From NCBI GenBank assembly GCA_964497585.1, contig CAZCDS010000049.1:1-48959 (forward strand): a stretch of 48,959 bases of DNA. The letters are read 5' to 3'. The notes under the pieces are model-generated. The model was given only the letters and a program-made list of their open reading frames with translations, made no database searches and was not told where the DNA came from. The first letter of the stretch is position 1, and each line of letters starts with the position of its first letter. This DNA comes from CAZCDS01 sp964497585 (lineage in GTDB: Bacteria; Desulfobacterota; Desulfomonilia; Desulfomonilales; Desulfomonilaceae). The translations under genes and the position numbers were made by a program. This document shows, one piece after another, positions 25,896 to 33,725 of the stretch.

Positions 25896-28085
25896 TCAAG
25901 ATCCGCCCTTATATTCTTGCTCGGCTCTCTTGATGTCCACCGCGCAAAGGTCACCATGATAAGTGCCAAAATATATGACCCCATCAAGCACCAGCGGATG
26001 TCGCGACATCCAGCAGTTTGCTTGAAAACTCCAGTTCTTCGTTCCGGTTTTGATGTCAAACGCGTGCAGTCCTTGCTCACAGGGAACAAACACAACCCCC
26101 TCAGCGACCGTCAAGCCATAGAAGGATGGACGGTCTGAAAGGCGAGTGTTCCACAATATTCGGCCGGTTTCCGCCTGAACGGCGTAGAGGTAACTTGCCG
26201 CCTCCCCCTTGGGCCCTCCAACAAAACAGACGACGCCGTCACCGATCACGGGCCAAGCGCCTTGTGCTTCAAGGTCCAGGCTCCATTTCCTCCGCCCGGT
26301 CTCTATGTCCCACGCTTTGATAGGCCCGAAATGCAGACCCAAACCGGACAGAATCTTGCCTTCTGTCCAAGGATTAACGCACCACTCTCGTCGCTGCCAT
26401 CTCCGCCTCCCTGTCCGAATGTCCATGGCATATAACTCACGACCCTCATGGAACACAACGGTGTGATTGCTCACGGCTGGATGGTCAGACGAAGCTCCAG
26501 TGTGTTTGAATCGCCAACGTTCTTTTCCTGTACGTGCGTCTATCGCAAGATACCGTCCGGTCCCATCGGATAGAACGAAAAGGACGCCTCCACCAACAAC
26601 AGCGTATTGGCGAAAGATTTGATGAACGTCCGGGACTCGCCATTTTTCGCGGCGTGTGTTTATCTCAGTGGCCACGAGAGCCAATCCTTTTCTTTTCCTT
26701 TGTTCGGCGTTGTGAAATACCAGCCCGTACCCGGCTGCTATTCCGCCACACCATGCGTCATCCCTGGACCACTTGAGGCGGCCCGTTGCAGCGCTTGTAG
26801 CTTTGAGGGTGGATTGGTCGCCATAAGTAAAAAGCAGCCCACCTTCGTGGACGATCTGCGTTTCGGCGAAATAACTTCCCTTCGCAACCCATTTCAAGCC
26901 GGGAGTCTGCTTGCTTTTCCTGATAACTTCTTTCAATCGGACCGTATCATGCGGGTAAACGTTGCCTGCGTAAGAACTCGGAACCTGAAGCGTTAACTTC
27001 CTTGATTCATATCCTTCTTTCTCGAACCTGAGACTGTGATCCGTCCCGACCTTTACTCCGTGAAGGATCATAGCACCATCTTTGTCCGTTAAACCGACTT
27101 GCTTGGATCCAAGGCGAACCTTCACGGCGCCGGGATCCGTCTTCAGCAGGACCGATGACGTGTCTGCCACAGGCTCTACAGATGGCCTTGGCAACGGGAG
27201 GAGTCTGAGGCTCGTCAGGGCCATGGGGAACTCGCCGACCAGTCTTCCTCTCATTTGGGGGCTCTGAAGCCCATTGGAGTCCTTCTTTGTCTTCTCGTAC
27301 ACGTAGTCGTAGAGTTCCTTCAGCGCAACCAAACCGTCCTTGTTCGCGTCGCCGGCCCCTTTCAAGCCCTCTATCAGATGGTAGGTGAAGAGGCTGTTGC
27401 CGTATTCCGGCTTCTCCCGGGAATGTTCATCAGCCCTCGATGATGTCAGTATCAGCTCGCCTTCGGATTCCTTGAACCTGGCCAGGAGGCTGTCGATTGC
27501 CGCATTGCGAGCGACTGCCTTTGTTCCGTCGTACGAATAACCGCCGGCCTGACATGCATCGGCAATCAAGAGAATCTTCTTGGCATCGAGCCTCTTGATG
27601 AAACGGGTCTTGGTTATATTGACCGCGGTGGATTCAAGGCTTTCTGGATCGGCATCGTAAGTCAGGAAGTAATGTTCTCCGGGCGTCGTGGGGTCCTCCA
27701 TCCCGTGTCCGCTCAGGAAGATTATTACCGTGTCGCGCTTGTGGGCCTTCCTGAGGCCCTGGAACAGGTGGTGAGTCACTCGTCGCTTGGTCGCCTGCCT
27801 ATTGGTAAGCAGCTTTACGTGCGACTTACGGAAGAGCTTTCCTTCCTGACTCTTGAGAAATCGGGCGAAATCCTCCGCGTCCTTGGCCGAGAGCTTGAGC
27901 CGGCGTACCTTCGCACTGTGGTAGTCCGATACCCCCACTACGAGGGCGTGCAGGTCTCCAAGACCCACCGGCGACGCGACAACCGCAGGTTTCGCACGAG
28001 CGACAGCCTTGTCCCTCGCTTCCGAATCACATGACAGACAGGAAAGAAGGAGCAATGCAATGACTGCAATGCCCGACGCCTTCAT
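25896..28085 (-). CDS. Caspase-PEGA-PQQ beta-propeller lipoprotein
   Basis: This 729-residue protein has a signal sequence with a possible lipobox LLSC (Cys16). The caspase domain (about 40-260) has H127 in FLSGHGMED and C178 in IADACQAGG. A PEGA-like repeat (about 308-385) follows, then seven or so PQQ-type propeller blades (390-729), each with an AxDxxTGxxxW pattern such as YLAIDARTGKERWRF and LYAVQAETGRILW. Such propellers act as binding platforms, here perhaps as a sensor for the protease. The ATG follows GGAGGGACC. The first 300 residues and about 150 upstream bases are nearly identical to those of the gene at 28768-31566, which ends in quite different domains. Confidence 0.88.
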   Translation of the reverse strand: MKASGIAVIALLLLSCLSCDSEARDKAVARAKPAVVASPVGLGDLHALVVGVSDYHSAKVRRLKLSAKDAEDFARFLKSQEGKLFRKSHVKLLTNRQATKRRVTHHLFQGLRKAHKRDTVIIFLSGHGMEDPTTPGEHYFLTYDADPESLESTAVNITKTRFIKRLDAKKILLIADACQAGGYSYDGTKAVARNAAIDSLLARFKESEGELILTSSRADEHSREKPEYGNSLFTYHLIEGLKGAGDANKDGLVALKELYDYVYEKTKKDSNGLQSPQMRGRLVGEFPMALTSLRLLPLPRPSVEPVADTSSVLLKTDPGAVKVRLGSKQVGLTDKDGAMILHGVKVGTDHSLRFEKEGYESRKLTLQVPSSYAGNVYPHDTVRLKEVIRKSKQTPGLKWVAKGSYFAETQIVHEGGLLFTYGDQSTLKATSAATGRLKWSRDDAWCGGIAAGYGLVFHNAEQRKRKGLALVATEINTRREKWRVPDVHQIFRQYAVVGGGVLFVLSDGTGRYLAIDARTGKERWRFKHTGASSDHPAVSNHTVVFHEGRELYAMDIRTGRRRWQRREWCVNPWTEGKILSGLGLHFGPIKAWDIETGRRKWSLDLEAQGAWPVIGDGVVCFVGGPKGEAASYLYAVQAETGRILWNTRLSDRPSFYGLTVAEGVVFVPCEQGLHAFDIKTGTKNWSFQANCWMSRHPLVLDGVIYFGTYHGDLCAVDIKRAEQEYKGGS

Positions 28086-28236
28086 GGTCCCTCCAAATGC
28101 ATTGCTACGGCCACTGAGAGATTAGTCGTATTTTGACAGATTATGTTGCAGCCTGCCACAGGAAAGAGGAGTTCCTAGGACTAATCACTCAATTCTTCTG
28201 GCCTTTCAGATGTGGGCTCAATCAGGGTCAACGAGG
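28086..28236 (-). promoter_or_regulatory. Upstream region duplicated between two caspase genes (copy 1)
   Basis: The stretch matches 31567-31715 base for base over most of its length. Shared features include GATTAGTC (28120-28127) with its inverse GACTAATC (28179-28186), an 8-bp inverted repeat, and on the minus strand CTAGGAAC, whose GGAAC resembles an ECF sigma -35 element. The match stops near 28236, where an IS5 remnant begins. Confidence 0.5.
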
Positions 28237-28375
28237 GAGCCGCTTGCAACACCCCCAAGGCACCTTCTCACGGTTATCAGGACCCAGGGTACCTCGATGG
28301 GGGCAACGAACATACAGATGTGATTCTCGTATCTGACGACAAGCCTTCTCAAATCGCTGGCAGCCGTCCGCCTTT
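28237..28375 (-). mobile_element. IS5-type element remnant
   Basis: The minus strand encodes RRLVVRYENHICMFVAP and VLITVRRCL, matching RRIGVRYENYINMFVAF and VMITLGKCL at the end of the IS5 transposase at 20970. The adjacent end GCTTGCAACACCCCC is a decayed form of the element's terminal GGTTGCAAAACCTC. Only about 140 bases remain. The remnant abuts the end of the duplicated caspase upstream region. Confidence 0.7.
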
Positions 28376-28767
28376 GGGCACCTTCGATCTCTTGGAAATC
28401 GGCGGTTCCAGCTTCGCTCATGGCTCAGGTTACAGCATCGGTTCGCGCACGCCTATCGCGTCATCTGCCATGAACGTAGTTCGCAAAATAGCAGCCACCT
28501 ACAAGGCCATGCTTCAGCCACGACATCACGCGTTTTCACGCTCGCTCGTTTTGCAACTGACTGCGGCTCTTGGACTCACGGCAATCGTGCGCCTGAGTCA
28601 GGGTGGCTCGCGTGGCCACCGTCATATTGAGATGTTTCACACGAACACATGCTTGGCCGCGTTGAAGTCAATGAAGTCGGGGGAACCCCTCCCGAGGAAA
28701 GGTTCCTCCCGGTTCGGTCTATGGATGCTAATTCGTGTTGTTACGACCTTGAATTCCCCGCGCGTTG
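28376..28767. other. Intergenic DNA between caspase genes
   Basis: No gene is supported. The segment at 28600-28660 carries the short coding-like fragment (minus strand, CVRVKHLNMTVATRATL) related to 25690-25745. The remainder shows no repeat, terminator or recognisable motif. Confidence 0.35.
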
Positions 28768-31566
28768 TCAGCCGAGACGGAATCCGAGATTGAGTCTACT
28801 CTTGTCGACCTGGATCTTGAGGTGAATCACGCCGTTCTTCTTCGCTGCCGCAACTGCGTTGTGGAAGGAACAGAGGCTTTTGATTTTTTTGCCGTCGACT
28901 TCGAGCACGACGAAGCCCCTCTTGAGTCCCATTCTCGCTCCGAGCCCAACCGGGTCAGTGGATTTCACCCGTACACCCTGACCTTCCCTAATGTCCATCT
29001 TTTCTGCCAAAGCCTTGGGAACGGACTCGACTATGATTCCCAGTGCGTCGGAGCGATGCGCACAGCCCCCACCTGATCGAGAAGCCAGCCGATCCTTGCC
29101 CTTACGCTCACCGATATCCGTGGAGACCACTATTTGCGCACCATTCCTGAAAATGGTTAGTTTAGCCTGGGAGCCAGGCCTCGCTCTCCCGACCAGATTC
29201 CTCAGCTCCGCTGGGCCTGACACGTCCTTACTATTGAATTTGAGGATGATGTCACCGGACCGGACTCCCGCCTTTTCCGCCGGGCTGCCGGAAAAGGCTT
29301 CGACTACGAGCGAGCCGTCGACGGTTTTTCTATGAATGGACTTGGCCAGCGACTGGGTGACCTTGCACTGGCAGACGCCGAGCCATCCGCGTCTGACGCT
29401 TTTTGCACCGTAGCGTCTAAGAAGCTTCGCGATTGCCTCATAGCCGTTGGCGTAACTCGGTTGTTCTTTGCGACGCCACTCCGCGGCCTTACGATAGGCC
29501 ACTTCCAGAGCCGTACCATTCTTCGAGTCTATGTTTGGGTCGGCACCGCCCTGGAGGAGGCGTTCCACCAGTTCGATATGCCTTCGCATTGTGGCCACGA
29601 TTAACGCGGTGCAACACCCATAATCCATATTGCGACGCTTTGCACGAGCATTGATGTCTGCGCCGTGACTTAACAGGATCGAGACCACTTCCGGGTCAGT
29701 TCCGCTCCAACGGCTACAAGCCGCTATCAAAGGCGTTTCGCCCGTATTGTCCCTTGCGTTTGCGTAGGCTCCCGACTGCAGCAGCAATTTTACCCCTTCG
29801 GCAAATTGATCGTATGCAGCTCGCCATAGGGCAGTGCGGCCATCTTTGTCTTTCGCGTTTATGTCCGCGCCATTTGCGAGTAGCAGTGAAACCACTCTTG
29901 CCTTCCTGGCCGAGGCATCCTTAAGAGGCCCTGTTCCCAATTGAGCAAAAGACTCTCCCGACCATGAACGGCAAGCCCGAATTAGAGCTGTCGAAATAGC
30001 GGCTTGGGCGTTGACTTTCGCTCCCTTTTTCAACAGCAGATCTACAAATTCCGGTCTGCCCCAATATGAAGCCAGCCCCAATGCTGTGGCACCACGTGCT
30101 GTCGCGATATTTGGATCTGCTCCATTCTCCAAGAGGAATCGCGCGACCCGCATTCTGCCTTTCAAAAGGATTCGAGCTCGGTCCGGGAAATAATCAAATG
30201 AAAGGCCAATTCCACTTTGCGGCAGCGCGTCGCAGGTCTTGATCAAAGCCGTCACACCATCTCTTACTTCCCAGACGGGCTGCTTGCCTCGGCCCTTGGA
30301 AGTCGCATTTATGTCTGCCCCACTCGCCAGAGCTCGCTTCGCTCCTTCAAGGTCTCCTTGATAGGCAGCTTTAAGGAGCACTTCGTCCTGCCGAGGGTCA
30401 TGCCGCATCTGCATGAGTATTTGCTTATGCTGATAGACCCTACCCGCGTACGATGCCGGAATACGCACGGTAATTGACTTTGGTCGGAACCCCTCTTTCC
30501 TTAGATTCAAGGTGTGAGGAACGCCGACCTGAAGGCGGCTGACAACCAGCAATTGATCCTCTCCTGTCCGCCCTACCGAGCGAGATCCCAAATACACCTC
30601 TACGCCGGCGGGCACTGTATTCAGAAGCAAGGCCGCGAAGTGAGGCGGTTTTTCACCGGGCCTCGGCCTTGGCAACGGGAGGAGTCTGAGGCTCGTCAAT
30701 GCCATGGGGAATTCTCCGACCAGTCTTCCTCTCATTTGGGGGCTCTGAAGCCCATTAGAATCGTTCTTTGTTTTCTCGTACACATAGCCGTAGAGTTCCT
30801 TCAGCGCAACCAAACCGTCCTTGTTTGCGTCACCCGCCCCCTTCAAGCCCTCTATCAGATGGTAGGTGAAGAGACTGTTGCCGTACTCCGGCTTCTCCCG
30901 GGAATATTCATCAGCCCTCGATGATGTAAGTATCAGCTCCCCTTCGGATTCCTTGAACCTGTCCAGGAGGCTGTCGATTGCCGCATTGCGACCGGCTGCC
31001 TTGGTTCCCTCGTACGAATAACCGCCGGCCTGACACGCATCGGCAATCAAGAGAATCTTCTTGGCATCGAGCCTGTTGACGAAGCGGGTCCGGGTTATAT
31101 TGACCGCTGTGGATTCAAGGCTCCCGGGGTCGGCATCGTAGGTCAGGAAGTAATGTTCTCCGGGCGTGGTGGGGTCCTCCATCCCGTGTCCGCTCAGGAA
31201 GATTATTACCGTGTCGCGCTTGTGGGCCTTCCTGAGGCCCTGGAACAGGTGGTGAGTCACTCGTCGCTTGGTCGCCTGCCTATTGGTAAGCAGCTTTACG
31301 TGCGACTTACGGAAGAGCTTTCCTTCCTGACTCTTGAGAAATCGGGCGAAATCCTCCGCGTCCTTGGCCGAGAGCTTCAACCGCCGTATCTGCGTGCTCT
31401 GGTAATCCGATATTCCCACCACGAGGGCGTGCAGGTCTCCGAGGCCCACCCGCGACCCGACCGCCGTGGGTTTGACGCGAGCGACAGCCTTGTCCCTCGC
31501 TGCCGAATCACATGACAGACAGGAAAGAACGAGCAATGCAATGACTGTAACGACCGTCGTTCTCAT
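28768..31566 (-). CDS. Caspase-PEGA-ankyrin-PDZ lipoprotein
   Basis: This 932-residue protein has a signal sequence with lipobox-like VLSC. The caspase domain (about 40-260) has H127 in FLSGHGMED and C178 in IADACQAGG. A PEGA-like repeat lies at 310-385 and a long ankyrin array at 395-720 (DGRTALWRAAYDQFAEGVKLL, shortened). Two PDZ domains follow. The first (about 724-825) resembles the PDZ of HtrA proteases: GWLGV, then SPAEKAGVRSGDIILKFN. The second (about 835-925) is more diverged: GARMGLKRGFVVLEVDGKK. PDZ domains usually bind C-termini of unfolded or cleaved proteins, so they may present substrates or the activating ligand. The ATG follows GGGGGA. The N-terminal third is a recent duplicate of the downstream gene's. 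Confidence 0.88.
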   Translation of the reverse strand: MRTTVVTVIALLVLSCLSCDSAARDKAVARVKPTAVGSRVGLGDLHALVVGISDYQSTQIRRLKLSAKDAEDFARFLKSQEGKLFRKSHVKLLTNRQATKRRVTHHLFQGLRKAHKRDTVIIFLSGHGMEDPTTPGEHYFLTYDADPGSLESTAVNITRTRFVNRLDAKKILLIADACQAGGYSYEGTKAAGRNAAIDSLLDRFKESEGELILTSSRADEYSREKPEYGNSLFTYHLIEGLKGAGDANKDGLVALKELYGYVYEKTKNDSNGLQSPQMRGRLVGEFPMALTSLRLLPLPRPRPGEKPPHFAALLLNTVPAGVEVYLGSRSVGRTGEDQLLVVSRLQVGVPHTLNLRKEGFRPKSITVRIPASYAGRVYQHKQILMQMRHDPRQDEVLLKAAYQGDLEGAKRALASGADINATSKGRGKQPVWEVRDGVTALIKTCDALPQSGIGLSFDYFPDRARILLKGRMRVARFLLENGADPNIATARGATALGLASYWGRPEFVDLLLKKGAKVNAQAAISTALIRACRSWSGESFAQLGTGPLKDASARKARVVSLLLANGADINAKDKDGRTALWRAAYDQFAEGVKLLLQSGAYANARDNTGETPLIAACSRWSGTDPEVVSILLSHGADINARAKRRNMDYGCCTALIVATMRRHIELVERLLQGGADPNIDSKNGTALEVAYRKAAEWRRKEQPSYANGYEAIAKLLRRYGAKSVRRGWLGVCQCKVTQSLAKSIHRKTVDGSLVVEAFSGSPAEKAGVRSGDIILKFNSKDVSGPAELRNLVGRARPGSQAKLTIFRNGAQIVVSTDIGERKGKDRLASRSGGGCAHRSDALGIIVESVPKALAEKMDIREGQGVRVKSTDPVGLGARMGLKRGFVVLEVDGKKIKSLCSFHNAVAAAKKNGVIHLKIQVDKSRLNLGFRLG

Positions 31567-31890
31567 AATTCCCCCAAATGCATTGCTACGGCTTCTGAGA
31601 GATTAGTCGTATTTTGACAGATTATGTGACAACGTGCCACGGGAAAGAGGGGTTCCTAGGACTAATCACTCAATTTTTTCTAGCCTTTCAGATGCCGGCT
31701 CGGTCGCGGTCATTGCCGGACATGTCCATGGCATGCCGGATTTGTTGCTACGGACGGGCACCTGTTGCGATTCCTATGGTGCACGCGACGGGCGAAGGAA
31801 ATCCGAGTCCAATGGGCGCTCCAATTTTGGTTTACCGTGGGAATCTATTGATGATATGGTGCAACATGGGAAGAATGAATTGGGGGCATC
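31567..31890. promoter_or_regulatory. Divergent control region between caspase and ECF sigma genes
   Basis: The left part (to about 31715) duplicates 28086-28236, including the inverted pair GATTAGTC (31601-31608) and GACTAATC (31660-31667) and the minus-strand GGAAC (31652-31656). Beyond it lies the perfect 10-bp palindrome GGACATGTCC (31718-31727), flanked by TGCCGGA on both sides and overlapping CCATGG and GCATGC. Control of both genes from here is likely; the exact promoters could not be fixed. Confidence 0.45.
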
Positions 31891-32514
31891 TTGGTCTCGA
31901 ACCCCATGGATCGTCGCGGGCACAATGAAGATTTCGAGTTGATCAGGGATTGCCTGGCAGGCTCTCAACAAGCTTGGAACCGATTCTATTGTCGGTTCGT
32001 CGGATTGGTGCGGAATGTGGTGTACAGAAAGGCAGGATTCCTGGGCCAGGATTTGGAGGATGTGGTTCAGGAGGCTTTCCTTGCTCTTACCAAGGCCTTG
32101 AAAGGATATGATTGCTCCTATCCACTGAGAAGCCTAGTCAGCGCGGTTGCCGATCATGTCTGCGCGGACGAACTTCGACGGCGGCTGGCCGGAAAGCGCC
32201 GCGGCGAAACGGTGCCCATTGAACATCATGACGACGGCGGGGAACATGCGACCGTGATCGCATCTCATGACAATCGACCTGACAGCCAGGTGAGCCGGGC
32301 GGAAAGGGTTGAACTTCTCAGAAGAGCTTTCCGCAGGCTGAGCAGGGACTGTCGGAAACTCTTGCACTTTAGATTTGTAGAGGGATTGGAGTACAAGGAA
32401 TTCTCGGAGCAGTTCGGCCTAAAGACGGCCAGCTTGAGGCCAATGGTCCAACGTTGTCTCAAGGTGCTCCGAGCTGAATTTGATGAGCTGGCAAGAAAGG
32501 GCTTGAGACGGTGA
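31891..32514 (+). CDS. ECF-type RNA polymerase sigma factor
   Basis: This 207-residue sigma-70 family protein has only regions 2 and 4. Region 2 (about 20-90) contains WNRFYCRFVGLVRNVVY and the core-binding DLEDVVQEAFLAL. Region 4 (about 135-200) contains LRRAFRRLSRDCRKLL and the HTH EFSEQFGLKTASLRPMVQRC. A TTG start at 31891 is chosen because GGGGG lies six bases upstream; the next ATG at 31906 has no ribosome site. Its stop overlaps the GTG of the anti-sigma gene by four bases, the usual coupling for such pairs. It would direct RNA polymerase to envelope-response promoters; the adjacent caspase genes are the natural candidates, by context only. Confidence 0.88.
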   Translation: MVSNPMDRRGHNEDFELIRDCLAGSQQAWNRFYCRFVGLVRNVVYRKAGFLGQDLEDVVQEAFLALTKALKGYDCSYPLRSLVSAVADHVCADELRRRLAGKRRGETVPIEHHDDGGEHATVIASHDNRPDSQVSRAERVELLRRAFRRLSRDCRKLLHFRFVEGLEYKEFSEQFGLKTASLRPMVQRCLKVLRAEFDELARKGLRR

Positions 32515-33542
32515 GTAACTCCAAGGAAAATCGCCCCGAAGAGCACGTGGACGATATGCTGGTTGCATATCTGGAGCACTCGCTTGGACCCGAGGAACGC
32601 ACCTTGGTGAAAGATCACCTGAGGACCTGCGAGAAGTGCGCACAGGAAGCGCAATCCCTGGGCGAGATGATGGGCATGCTTGGGGAATACGGCGCGGATT
32701 TGTGCCCGGAGCCCGAGAAATTGCACGAATATGTTGAGACCGGAACGGATCCGGAGGGCAAGATCGCTGCCCATATCAACGAATGCGCGTTGTGCGGCAA
32801 AGAGATTGAGACTCTGAAAGCAGCATGTCAGCTTGAATCAATGCCTTCGCCACTCTGGGAGCGGGTACGGAAAAGGATATCCCCCCTACCGGCCACTGAG
32901 AGCGCTCAGCGCCCACCTGGTACGATTCGGCAGTCGGTGCTCGAACGAGTGCGTTCTCTCTTCGAAGCACCAATCGTTCGATGGGCCGCGGCTGCAGTTA
33001 CTGTGGCAGTCCTGTTCATCGTGGTGTACCCCCGAGGTACACCTCGGCCCATAATGGGGTTGAGTACGATCACATGGGAAGAACAGGGCGTTCTTATCCC
33101 CAAAACCGAACCTCTTGCGCCTCCTAAACCGAAGGTGGCAATTATGCTTTTCTTCGAAGGATTCGAAAAGCGCTTGCCTCAGGCAGAGGTGGACGCATTG
33201 TACCGATCGCTGGGCCCTGTCGTAGCTAATCTGGAGAGCCTGAACGTTGTCGATCCAAGCGATGTCAGGGAAGTATTGCTGGCGGCCCGCTTCACCCACG
33301 AACGAAGACGTGCCCTGCTGTCGCTTCTTGCGAAGAGACTCAAGGTGTCCTACTCACTTTTCCTAACGATCAGGAATCTCCGGGGGAGGTACGAAATCGG
33401 AGCCGAATTAGTCGAAATATCTTCACAGAGGACTCTCCGGACTGAAGCTGTCGCCCCTATCAGCCGTAGCGACCTTCAACGAAAGCTCAGCGAAACGGTC
33501 AAAGTGATTCTCGGCATTCTACCGACCCAAGAAACCCATTAA
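32511..33542 (+). CDS. Transmembrane anti-sigma factor with two zinc-finger (ZAS) motifs
   Basis: This 343-residue protein carries two HxxxCxxC motifs, H36-C40-C43 (HLRTCEKC) and H88-C92-C95 (HINECALC), typical of anti-sigma zinc fingers that clamp ECF sigma factors. One transmembrane helix lies at about 157-174 (AAAAVTVAVLFIVVYP). The periplasmic C-terminal part (200-343) resembles the fold of FlgO or CsgG/TolB-N type proteins: KVAIMLFFEGFEK, then VVDPSDVREVL, then LKVSYSLFLTIRNLRGRYEI. The GTG start overlaps the sigma gene's stop. The two-finger arrangement with a large outer domain suggests signal sensing in the periplasm. Regulated proteolysis, known for other anti-sigma factors, is possible but not shown. 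Confidence 0.85.
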   Translation: MSNSKENRPEEHVDDMLVAYLEHSLGPEERTLVKDHLRTCEKCAQEAQSLGEMMGMLGEYGADLCPEPEKLHEYVETGTDPEGKIAAHINECALCGKEIETLKAACQLESMPSPLWERVRKRISPLPATESAQRPPGTIRQSVLERVRSLFEAPIVRWAAAAVTVAVLFIVVYPRGTPRPIMGLSTITWEEQGVLIPKTEPLAPPKPKVAIMLFFEGFEKRLPQAEVDALYRSLGPVVANLESLNVVDPSDVREVLLAARFTHERRRALLSLLAKRLKVSYSLFLTIRNLRGRYEIGAELVEISSQRTLRTEAVAPISRSDLQRKLSETVKVILGILPTQETH

Positions 33543-33575
33543 TCCGGCACGAGCCGGCAGATTTTCTTGCTACGT
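33543..33575 (+). terminator. Weak hairpin with short T-run after the anti-sigma gene
   Basis: CCGGC (33544-33548) and GCCGG (33553-33557) form a 5-bp stem with an ACGA loop, followed by CAGATTTTC. The stem is short and the T-run only four bases, so termination would be partial at best. Confidence 0.3.
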
Positions 33576-33725
33576 TCTTCTCTGCTCTGCGAATCAGAAG
33601 TCAGACAAGCGAATTCACGGCGTGCGCGTATAGTTCGGGACTTCCGCAGCCGTATGGAAAGACGGCCGACGAGCCGCCGGGAGGGAACTCAGACACATCA
33701 CTGTCACTCTGGGAGGGTAGTCGAA

